A model generated the notes under the pieces. It was not told the DNA's origin, searched no databases, and was given only the letters and a program-made list of their open reading frames with translations. The position numbers and the translations under genes are program-made. This document shows, piece after piece, positions 50,427 through 59,800 of a stretch of DNA of 64,000 nucleotides. The DNA comes from Pseudomonas fluorescens (GTDB taxonomy: Bacteria; Pseudomonadota; Gammaproteobacteria; Pseudomonadales; Pseudomonadaceae), in the NCBI GenBank assembly GCA_902825215.1, contig LR782234.1:4774001-4838000 (forward strand), read 5' to 3'. Each line of letters opens with the position of its first letter. Position 1 is the stretch's first letter.

Positions 50427-51424
50427 CTGAACAGATCGAGCCCGGCAGCGCCAGCCACGCCGCGCAGCAACGCCAGCGTGCCAGCCAGTTGGCGCAAGCG
50501 CTGCGCGGCGAATTGCGCAAAGCGCTGATCGGTCAGCATCAAGTAATTGACGATGTGCTCACCGCACTGATCGCCGGCGGCCATGTGTTGCTCGAAGGCG
50601 TGCCCGGGTTGGGTAAAACATTGTTGGTGCGCGCCCTCGCCCGCTGCTTCGGCGGCGAATTCGCGCGGATTCAGTTCACCCCCGACCTGATGCCCAGCGA
50701 CGTTACCGGCCATGCCGTATACGACCTGCAAACCGAGCAGTTCAAGCTGCGCAAAGGCCCGCTGTTCACTAACCTGTTGCTGGCCGACGAAATCAACCGC
50801 GCCCCGGCGAAAACCCAGGCGGCGTTGCTCGAAGCGATGCAGGAGCGTCAGGTCACGCTCGAAGGCCGCGCCCTGCCGATCGCACAACCGTTCATGGTGC
50901 TGGCCACGCAAAACCCGATCGAGCAGGAAGGCACCTATCCCCTGCCGGAAGCCGAACTCGATCGCTTTATGCTCAAGGTGCGCATGGACTATCCCGACGC
51001 CGATCAGGAACTGGATATGGTGCGTCAGGTCAGCCGCTCGACCCGCGCCGACATGCTCGACGTGCAACCGCTGCGCACCGTGTTGCAGGCCAAGGATGTG
51101 CAAGCCTTGCAGCGCATCGCCAGTGATTTGCCGCTCGACGATCAGGTCCTCGATTACGCCGTGCGCCTGGCGCGCAGCACGCGCACCTGGCCGGGACTGA
51201 CTCTCGGTGCCGGGCCGCGCGCGTCGATTGCCCTGGTACGCTGCGCCCGGGCTCGCGCCTTGTTGCGTGGTGGCGAATTCGTGATTCCCGACGACATCAA
51301 AGGTTGTGCGCTGGCGGTGCTGCGCCATCGTGTGCGCCTCGCGCCGGAGCTGGACATCGAAGGGCTGCAGGTCGATCAGGTGCTGACGCAATTGCTCGAT
51401 CAAGTACCGGTGCCGCGCCTGTGA
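50423..51424 (+). CDS. MoxR family AAA+ ATPase
   Basis: 333 residues. Walker A LLEGVPGLGKTLLVRALARC, Walker B LLADEINRAPAKTQAALLEA, sensor 1 VLATQNPIEQEGTYPLPEAE. MoxR proteins act as chaperone-like ATPases with vWA partners, here the following DUF58 protein. Overlaps by 4 bases on both sides (ATGA before, GTGA after). The Lys/Arg-containing lid is at the C-terminus. Confidence 0.95.
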   Translation: MTEQIEPGSASHAAQQRQRASQLAQALRGELRKALIGQHQVIDDVLTALIAGGHVLLEGVPGLGKTLLVRALARCFGGEFARIQFTPDLMPSDVTGHAVYDLQTEQFKLRKGPLFTNLLLADEINRAPAKTQAALLEAMQERQVTLEGRALPIAQPFMVLATQNPIEQEGTYPLPEAELDRFMLKVRMDYPDADQELDMVRQVSRSTRADMLDVQPLRTVLQAKDVQALQRIASDLPLDDQVLDYAVRLARSTRTWPGLTLGAGPRASIALVRCARARALLRGGEFVIPDDIKGCALAVLRHRVRLAPELDIEGLQVDQVLTQLLDQVPVPRL

Positions 51425-52749
51425 AACCCTCAAGGCTTCTGCTGGGCTGGGTGGCGACGCTGCTGGTCATCGGCATCGTACTGGGCACCTTGCAGGCTTT
51501 GGAAGTCACCCTCCCGACCAGCCTGAAAGCCATCAACTGGGGCTTGCTGCTGGCGCTGCTGACCCTGGCGGTGCTGGATGCGCTGCGCTTGCAGCGAATG
51601 CCGCCCGTGCGGGTCAGCCGGCGGATGCCGGGCAGCCTCTCGCTCGGGCGCTGGGCCGAAGTACCGCTGACGATTGACCACGACTTCACTGCACCGCTGA
51701 ACATTGACCTTTTCGACCATGTCCCGGATGGCCTGAGCTTCGAACATTTGCCGCTGACGATTGAGCTGCAACCCGGCCAGTTCAGCCAGATCAGCTACCG
51801 CCTGCGTCCGTTGAACCGCGGTCATTTCACGTTTGAACACTGCGAAATCAATCTGCCGAGCCCATTGGGTTTATGGACCGGCAAGCGCTTGCTCAAGGTC
51901 GACAATCAGACACGCGTCTACCCCGACTTCGCCCGGCTCCACGGCGGTGAACTGCTGGCCGTGGACAACTGGCTCAGCCAGCTCGGCGTACGCCAGCGGC
52001 AACGTCGTGGTCAGGGTCTGGAATTTCACCAGCTGCGCGAATTCCGCGAAGGCGACAGCCTGCGCCAGATCGACTGGAAAGCCACCGCCCGCCAACGCGC
52101 ACCGATCGCCCGCGAATATCAGGATGAGCGCGATCAGCAGATCATTTTCATGCTCGACTGCGGCCGGCGCATGCGCAGCCAGGATGGTGAGCTGGCGCAT
52201 TTCGACCATGCACTCAACGCCTGTCTGTTGCTCAGTTACGTGGCCCTGCGCCAGGGTGATGCGGTGGGGTTGAGCACGTTTGCCAGTGATCAGCGCTTTG
52301 TGGCACCGGGCAAAGGCAGCGGGCAATTGAATGTATTGCTCAATGCGGTTTATGACCTGCAGAGCACCCAGCGCCCGGCCGATTATCAGGCCGCCGTCAA
52401 TCAACTGCTGTCCCGTCAACCGCGCAGGGCGCTGGTGGTGCTGGTGACCAATCTGCGTGATGAGGATGACGACGAACTGCTGGGTGCGATCAAGCGTCTG
52501 AGCGCTCAGCATCGGGGACTGATCGCAAGCGTGCGTGAAGAGGCGCTGGATACACTGCGCACTGCACCGGTACAGTCATTGCCCCAGGCCCTGGCTTACT
52601 GTGGGGCGGTGAGTTATCTCAATGAACGCGCAGAACTCCATGAGCGGTTGAGCGCTCATGGAGTTGCGGTGGTGGATGTTCGGCCTGGAGACTTGGGCGC
52701 AGCGCTGGTGACACAGTACCTTCAACTGAAGAAAGCAGGTTTGCTTTAG
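51421..52749 (+). CDS. DUF58 (vWA-like) protein
   Basis: 442 residues. Two transmembrane segments about 7-25 and 37-55, DUF58 signature REFREGDSLRQIDWKATAR near residue 210, vWA-like part with QIIFMLDCGRRMRSQDGELA (MIDAS-like, altered to DCGRR). Last gene of the MoxR operon. The GTG at 51421 overlaps the moxR stop; the frame open to 51304 was rejected. It converges with the Tc locus, 16 bases between stops. Confidence 0.92.
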   Translation: MKPSRLLLGWVATLLVIGIVLGTLQALEVTLPTSLKAINWGLLLALLTLAVLDALRLQRMPPVRVSRRMPGSLSLGRWAEVPLTIDHDFTAPLNIDLFDHVPDGLSFEHLPLTIELQPGQFSQISYRLRPLNRGHFTFEHCEINLPSPLGLWTGKRLLKVDNQTRVYPDFARLHGGELLAVDNWLSQLGVRQRQRRGQGLEFHQLREFREGDSLRQIDWKATARQRAPIAREYQDERDQQIIFMLDCGRRMRSQDGELAHFDHALNACLLLSYVALRQGDAVGLSTFASDQRFVAPGKGSGQLNVLLNAVYDLQSTQRPADYQAAVNQLLSRQPRRALVVLVTNLRDEDDDELLGAIKRLSAQHRGLIASVREEALDTLRTAPVQSLPQALAYCGAVSYLNERAELHERLSAHGVAVVDVRPGDLGAALVTQYLQLKKAGLL

Positions 52750-52765
52750 CGCAGCCCTGGCTTTT

Positions 52766-55700
52766 TCATGGCCTCTCGACGACCGTAAACCGAACCTGTC
52801 CGCTATCGAAAACATGACCTTCCGGATCACGAATCTGAGCCTCTATCGTCATGGGGCCCGCGGCATTGGCGCGGAAGTTTTCATGCGTCTCCCCACGTAC
52901 ATTCGTCAGGGTCCGCAAGGGTTGCTCAATGCCATTCTTCAACCAGACGACCTCCATCCCTTCAACCGGCTGGCTGCTCATGGAAGAAGTCACGCTGGCG
53001 TAAACGAGCGTGAGCTCATCGACCTCAATGACGTCACCTCCCGGCACGTTAAGTGACTTGAAGACAGGCGCGTCCACATTGATGAGAAGTGGTTTCCATT
53101 CCCAGCCGGCAATACCTCCTTTGACGATCGCCTCCAACAAACCCTGCCTGATAAACGGAAGTTCAAATTCCAGCGTCGCGATACCCTGCGAATTCGTCTT
53201 GCTCGGCGCAATCGAAACACTTTCAAATTGCCACTCCACCCATACTTCCGGCAAAGGTTGACCTGTAATTGCGGACAGCACGACGGCCTGGACGCCAATG
53301 ACCTGATAGGGTCGACCCGGCGGATCAATGCTTTCGAGCGTCTGTAGTGCCCTGGGCTCGCTGAGAAAAAACGGTAGCGAGATCGACTCTGAAAACAATT
53401 CATCCCCCACCGCCACCAACAGTTGCCTGGCGCCAGGCGTTTTGGGAACAAAACGGTTGCGTGCCACACCGTAATAGTCGGTAACCGAGGTCACTTCCCC
53501 AAGATCCGCACTGCGCCAAACCACAGCAATGCCCTCCATCGGCCTGCCATTGATTGAAGAGACGACCGTGATTTGCTCAGACAGAGTCTCGCCCCACAGC
53601 AACGATCGTTCGGCTCTCGAACGCTCGGAAATCTTCACCGCATGCGCCCCCGTACCTACCGACATCGCATTGGCCGGGGACAATCTGGCGAGCCGCTCGG
53701 AAGCCAGGCATAACTCAAAACTGCCGTCCGTCAGATCGCCCACGCTGAAATCGTAATAAAAGCCTGCTTCGCTGAAAACTGCCGGGACGCCCAGTGCCGG
53801 CGGATTAAAGCGCAAATCAAACGCCGCCGGGCCAGTACCGCGCATACCCAGCGTCATGTTCTGATTGAACAATGGGCTGTTCTGCGCCGCCTTCACGTCG
53901 ATCCGATGAATGCCCTTGCGACGTGGAAAAAAGGTTTGCTCACCCCAGAGTTGAGGTGCGCCGTTATCGAATTTGATCGTCACCCCGGCCCACGGATCAC
54001 CGTCCAACGCACTGACTGCCAGCAAACGTGATTGGGTATAACCGTCGTAAGGACTGGTGATGGATACATCAACGGTCTGATCTCCCGCCTCGGTGGGCTC
54101 GAAGGGAAAGCCGGACCAGCCATCGGCATCGGTTTCGAACACCTTCGGCTCGTCGTCGACGCTCCATTGCACAGGGAAGCGTTCCACGGCTGCGCCAGTG
54201 AAAGGCGAGCGCACCTTGACCCACATCCATGCCGGCTCCTGCCCCACTACCGGCGTCACCGCAGATTCACGCACGGCTACGATTTCGACTTTGTTGTGGC
54301 CCAGATGCATGGGGGTATAGGTGGTGCTGCCGCCATAACCGAGGATGAATGCGAGCCGAAACTGTCCCGGGGCCAGGCTCCCGGTGCAGTCAAGCGTCCA
54401 GGTGAAACCGCTATCGTCGATAACATTTCTACTGCTCGGACGAGGGCGCAGATCAATGCCCAACTCTGCAGCAGAGCTGCCGTCCCACCGCAGGTCCATA
54501 TCCAGCCCCACTAGCGGACTCAAGGCATGAGTCCTGAAGATATAGCGGTGCATCGTTCCAAGGCACGGATACAGGGTCCGTCCGTGGGTGGCGCTCATCT
54601 GATCCATAACCACCGTGAACTCGTCGTGAATATCAGGTGACATCAGGCGTCCATACAACTCCCGGTCTTCGAAGGCCTCGTTGATCAAACGTAATTCGAA
54701 CATGCTGCTGAGGCTGGTCGCAAACCCGGAGCTCAGCGTCCAGCTCAGGCCCTCTGTTGCGTCAAGAATCTTCGGTACATCCAGATCACTTATGTTCAAT
54801 CCGATGTTGCGGTCGATACCACGCCAACTGAGCATTATGGGTTTGCCAACAAGCGTACTGTCTTTCAGCGCCGTGACTTTCAGAACATGAGTACCACCGC
54901 GTTTACAGACAAGCCCATCGTCAGGATAAATGTCTGCGCCATCCAGCGTGATGCTGACCTGGGTTTTCCATGAACTTCGCTCGATCGCCGTTACCGTGAA
55001 CGAGTGCTCGATCGGCGTGTCCTCGTCATGTGCCCGGATCCTGGCAGTGATGGTATGAGCCCCGGCTTGTTGAGGCTTGAACAATACGCTGGCCCAGCCG
55101 CCGCTGCCTGTTCGCGTCGAAACGACGCCGTTGGGTGTGTCCCAGTCCACCAACGCATCAATCACCGGATCACCGTCGGCGCTGTCAAACGCGTCAGCGC
55201 GATGCACAACCTGCAAACGCACCAGCGCGCTTTCGAAGTCGTCGATCACCGGTGACTTGTCGGCTTCGCGGACCTCACCGACCCTGACTTTATTGCGCGC
55301 CAACAACATTTTTTTCGGGGACGATGGCAGGAGCAGTTTCGAGCATCTGAGTTCCAGTTCGAACTGGCCGTCGGAAACATCGTCGCAAGCTAGCGCCCAG
55401 CTTAGATCGCCGTTGTTGACGGGCACAGGCTGTGCCAGCTCAGGGCTGACCGCGACACCGATCCTGTCGGGCTCGTCGCCACGCCAGTGCAGTGAAAACA
55501 GGGCTTCATGAAGAGGGCTGTCTGACGGCAACATGACTTGCATGACGTGAGTCGACCCACGGTTCGGGTAGCCGTTGTCGGTCCAGTTCCGCTCTTCACT
55601 GTTTTCCATGTACTTGAGCGTCGGCCACGGATCCGCGGCCAGCACCGTGATGTCGAACGCTTGCGTCACACTACCCGAGGCGTAGTAGGGACTTTCAACC

Positions 55701-56827
55701 GTTGCCTGAACAACGAAGGTTCCTGCCTGTGTCGCCCGATAATCCCAGTGCACTCGCCCTTGCTCATCGGCGATGGTTTCCCCAAGATCTCCCTGGCCGA
55801 TGACGGACCATTTGACGGCCCGGCCTGCCACCGGAAAGCCCGTGTAATACGAAGAAACCTGTCCTCCCAAACGAACGCTTTGATCAACCAAAGGGTAATA
55901 GTCCGGTTCAAGAAGATCGCGAAATATCAGCCGGTGATGCCCCAGCGAAACATTGATCGAGCAGTCTGGCGCTGAGTAGCGATTGCGCAATACCAGTTGA
56001 AACGCGTAGTCGTCTCCTTCAAGCCACGGACACCCCAGATACCACATTGATGCCAAAGGCTGATTGGCCGCCCACTGCGGCTTCGCGACAATCGCACCCG
56101 AGAGATCGTCAACGATGTTCAGCGCTGCTTCCGTGCCCTGCCAAGGGCTACCGTCCACCGGCAAGAAAGTCAGTTGGTGGGACATGAACATCGGGTCAGC
56201 GGTGTCCGCAGCATCGTTCGCTCCCAGACACAGATACAACGTCCGGTTGGGGTCCAGCGTCTCGCTGTCCAGGGTCATTGCGCGCAGTTCCAGCGCCGGC
56301 AGATGCAGTTGCAGATCAATACAGGTAATACACACCCCGGCGCTATAGTCCCCAGCCGCGTTGGCCGGGCTGAAAATACTGACGACGAGGGTATCCCCGG
56401 CACTCAAGGGCAGATCAATGACCTCGTCGTAGCGGATCGGCCTGAACGCCAGCGGCTGCCCCCTCTTGAGCAGTGCCTGGTCTTGCGAATTGCGCAGTGA
56501 GCCGGGGTGCAACTGGATTTCTTGCTTGACGTCCGGTTGCCCCTCGATACTGACAACCAGCCTGCCCGCCTCGGTATGTCGCATCTCGCAGTAGAAACCG
56601 AGCCTGTAGGTAATCCCGGCGCCCGGGCTCTTGGGAACTATCAGCGCCTGACTGACCGAAGACTGATTGCCCGCTTTCAGAAAGCGTATCTGCTTTTCAC
56701 CCCAGGCCTCGCTTGCCGTAGCCAGCCAGCTCGGATTGATCGGGCCTTTTTTCCAGTGGCTGAACGCCTGCTCGAAACTGCCATTTTGCACCAGGCTTTC
56801 ACCGGTCTGCGTAACGGGCTCACTCAT
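52766..56827 (-). CDS. Large Ig-repeat protein of a Tc toxin operon, unknown function
   Basis: 1353 residues, no signal peptide. Residues about 8-175 look like a jelly-roll carbohydrate-binding-like domain (LVQNGSFEQAFSHWKKGPIN). Then a roughly 110-residue unit is repeated five times at about 180-300, 400-515, 619-730, 738-848 and 944-1065, with shared marks DSPL/NSPLF, WRG, DGQFELEL/DGSFELCL and VREA. Ig-like domains follow four of the five units (about 305-395, 520-615, 853-942, 1067-1157). Units three and four are back to back with no Ig between. Two more Ig domains end the protein (1165-1250, 1255-1350). ATG overlaps the upstream stop by 8 bases. Not a TcB or TcC protein. A secretion or target-binding accessory is one possibility. 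Confidence 0.8.
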   Translation of the reverse strand: MSEPVTQTGESLVQNGSFEQAFSHWKKGPINPSWLATASEAWGEKQIRFLKAGNQSSVSQALIVPKSPGAGITYRLGFYCEMRHTEAGRLVVSIEGQPDVKQEIQLHPGSLRNSQDQALLKRGQPLAFRPIRYDEVIDLPLSAGDTLVVSIFSPANAAGDYSAGVCITCIDLQLHLPALELRAMTLDSETLDPNRTLYLCLGANDAADTADPMFMSHQLTFLPVDGSPWQGTEAALNIVDDLSGAIVAKPQWAANQPLASMWYLGCPWLEGDDYAFQLVLRNRYSAPDCSINVSLGHHRLIFRDLLEPDYYPLVDQSVRLGGQVSSYYTGFPVAGRAVKWSVIGQGDLGETIADEQGRVHWDYRATQAGTFVVQATVESPYYASGSVTQAFDITVLAADPWPTLKYMENSEERNWTDNGYPNRGSTHVMQVMLPSDSPLHEALFSLHWRGDEPDRIGVAVSPELAQPVPVNNGDLSWALACDDVSDGQFELELRCSKLLLPSSPKKMLLARNKVRVGEVREADKSPVIDDFESALVRLQVVHRADAFDSADGDPVIDALVDWDTPNGVVSTRTGSGGWASVLFKPQQAGAHTITARIRAHDEDTPIEHSFTVTAIERSSWKTQVSITLDGADIYPDDGLVCKRGGTHVLKVTALKDSTLVGKPIMLSWRGIDRNIGLNISDLDVPKILDATEGLSWTLSSGFATSLSSMFELRLINEAFEDRELYGRLMSPDIHDEFTVVMDQMSATHGRTLYPCLGTMHRYIFRTHALSPLVGLDMDLRWDGSSAAELGIDLRPRPSSRNVIDDSGFTWTLDCTGSLAPGQFRLAFILGYGGSTTYTPMHLGHNKVEIVAVRESAVTPVVGQEPAWMWVKVRSPFTGAAVERFPVQWSVDDEPKVFETDADGWSGFPFEPTEAGDQTVDVSITSPYDGYTQSRLLAVSALDGDPWAGVTIKFDNGAPQLWGEQTFFPRRKGIHRIDVKAAQNSPLFNQNMTLGMRGTGPAAFDLRFNPPALGVPAVFSEAGFYYDFSVGDLTDGSFELCLASERLARLSPANAMSVGTGAHAVKISERSRAERSLLWGETLSEQITVVSSINGRPMEGIAVVWRSADLGEVTSVTDYYGVARNRFVPKTPGARQLLVAVGDELFSESISLPFFLSEPRALQTLESIDPPGRPYQVIGVQAVVLSAITGQPLPEVWVEWQFESVSIAPSKTNSQGIATLEFELPFIRQGLLEAIVKGGIAGWEWKPLLINVDAPVFKSLNVPGGDVIEVDELTLVYASVTSSMSSQPVEGMEVVWLKNGIEQPLRTLTNVRGETHENFRANAAGPMTIEAQIRDPEGHVFDSGQVRFTVVERP

Positions 56828-59800
56828 GATGGTCTGCTCCAGCGCTGGATCGCTTCCGCTGCCCGGTCAAAGCCCGGGTCACCAGATCTTCAACGGCTCG
56901 CTTGAATGTCGGTTCTCCCGCCTTGGCGGTGTACCGAACCCGCACATTGATGTCCGTCACCGAAGCGAGCACGTCAGCGTGCGGTTCTGTTGTGGGCCAC
57001 GGAAAATTCAGCAGCCAGCGTGAAACCGCGCCGGTACATTCAAAAGGATTGAGCAACCCCTCATCGGGCCTCATCGCCGTCATACCGTTATCGCCAACCC
57101 CGGTCGACACCACTATCTGCTGACCGCTGCGCAGATTGATCTGCAGGTCGGACGGAGCGGTCAGGTCCGCTGGATCGTGCAGGTAGCTCACCGATGTGGT
57201 CGTTGCCTTCGTCGCCGTCATGCTGCTGACTTGCAACAACGTCGCGCAGACGTTCTGGAACGGCCCGACCAACGCCGGCAGGTCGACTTCGACTGAACTG
57301 ATTTGCCGGCAGTAGTGCCCCGGATGATCGCGATCAAACAGTAATTGGGAGAGATCGAACTCAAGCGACCCGCGATTGCGCAACTCTTGCAGCGCGAGCG
57401 CCCAACTGTCGATACCCGGTTGCGGATCGTTTTTGTCGTCGAACAATTGCCGCAGGGAAACGTTTTTTTCCAGCTCCAGCCGTCGCTCATGACGTTGCAG
57501 GTACTCGCGTTCCATGCGCAGCAGATAGCCACGCAGATGCTCGCCAGCCGTCAGACCATGGCGATTGTCCAGCCAGACCTGGGGCAACGGGATCTGTGAG
57601 TCGTAATCGCCGGTTTCGGCGCTTAGCGATGCCTGGGCACTGAGGCACAGGCTGACCACCGCGTCGTAGGCCTGATAATGCAACGTCTTGAGCTGGCCCA
57701 GCAGCCAGTTGAACAGCTCGGCATTGGTAGCCTTTTTTTTCAGAAAATTGTAAACGGTCAATGCCTGATCATTCGCGCGAAGGGTCTGCTGCAGGCTGGT
57801 CTGGGCGGCTTGCACCGCGTGGCCCTGAGCAGCGATTTGCGCCTCGATGGCAGCGACTTCCGCCAATGCCTGATCGCGCTGCAATCGCCATTCTTCGCGG
57901 CGCCGACGATAGCCTTCGGTGGTTGCCTTTCTGTCCGCATCCGCACTCAGCACCGACGAGGCGATGTCCAGGCCATAGCACACGGCATCGGCGATTTTAT
58001 CGATGCGATGCCCGCCGTTGGCCAAGCCATAAATATTGGGGATGGCGGCAACCGCCGCGCCTGCGGTCTTGATGCTCATCGAGGTCAACGCGACTATTTT
58101 TGCATCGCGCAGGCTTTCCATAACCTCATACTCGACTGCGGAAACATTCTCTTCATAGCGTTGTGCGTACGCCTGCGCACGCTCTTGCGCTACGGCCCGG
58201 CTTTGTTCCAGCGCGTTCTGGTTCGCTTGCAATTGATCGATGGTTTGCTCCTGCACGGTCCGGGCGTAAGCGCCCAGCTCCACCAGATGATTTTGTTGTA
58301 TCTCCTCTTGCTCGGCCCGGTCTCGCTGCTCAAGAAAACGCAGCAGCTGACTGCCGTATTCCTGCAGAGTCTGCACGGCTCGCAAAGCCGCCTCGTACGA
58401 CACGCGCCAGCGAAACGCACCGACCACCAGCTGACCGCCCATGGGCCTGGGTCCACCCGTCCCTGCTGCCAGATCGCGCAATAACTGGTTGGGATCCGTC
58501 GGTGGGCTGAAAAACGGGATATTCAGCGGCTTGCCGTCGATGGTGAGATTGTTGCGCAAGTTGTACAGGCGCTGACCGGGCAGATCGTAGAGCGCGAGCA
58601 ACTGCTCATTGATCGGTTGCTTGAAGGGCTCGATTGCCAGCAACCCAAACAATGGCGGTGCTTCGGCGGTGGCAGGAAAATCTGCCAGGCTGAAGTCAAG
58701 ATCACGTTCGAACTGCTCCAGCGCTGGCCGTGTCAGGCTCTTGGTCAAAAGATCGCCGACCGTGGTTGCTTCCCAGCGGTTCACCGTACGCACGGAAGGT
58801 GGCTTGCCCATCAGAAACTGCGCCTGGACAAAAGCCAATTTGGCAGTGACCAGACTGTCGCGGCTGAGTTGGCGGTAATCCCTGTCGCCCCATTCAATCA
58901 GGCCTTTGACATACTCGGTGAAAATCAGAATCTGCATATGTCGCGGCGCCGAATAGCCGATGGCGTACGGGTCGGTCGGTGCCTCGATTTCACAGCCGAG
59001 GTTACCGGTGCCAGTCAGCGGCCGGCAGCGCCAGTATCTGGGTTTCGGGTTCAGGGCTGGAGGTTGATCAGGGTCTGCAGGCGCCTGGGGGTCGAACAGG
59101 TAATGCAACCAGTTTTGTGCCTGCTGGAAACGGTGCTCACGCCTGTATCGTGCGGAAATATAGTGCGGCAAATGAAAAAACAGTTCCCAGAAGAACAAAC
59201 CGTTAGCACCGTCAAATGCCCCGTTCGGCTCGTCGATGCTTGCCGATTGCGGCGGCGGCTCCGGCAGAAACTGCGTATCCCAGTGCAGTACGCTATCAAT
59301 GGAAAAACTGGCACGCTGCACCAGTTGCGGACCGAAAAGCGAATTCAAACGCGTGTATTTGAGCGTCAGTCCCTCTTGATTCAAAGAGAGAAACTGAGCG
59401 GCATCCGTAGAGTTTTTAAGCAGTGTCACAGGGGCGAAGCCTGTGACATTGGAAACCGTTACCGCGAATTCCTTGGCTGTATTGGCACCAGCCTCGAAGG
59501 AAAAGGTCGCCTTCGGCCAGGCACCTGCATTGCGTCTGAGCTGCAGCCAATCGGTACTCCAGCCACCGGCAATCGGAAGATCATGCTTGATCGGCGCAGG
59601 ATCACCCGTGGCTGGATTCAAGACTTTCAAAACAACGGCGACTGTCCCCCCGGTCAAGCCCGTAGGCCTGCAATAGCCCTGAACCAGCAGCACATCCTCA
59701 TCGTCAACGCGAAACGCCAAGGCCTGCAGGTCCAGATGCTTCGTCAGTTCGCCAATTCCCTCTGAGCTGGTCTCAACGCTGGGCTGATTGCGTAGCTGAT

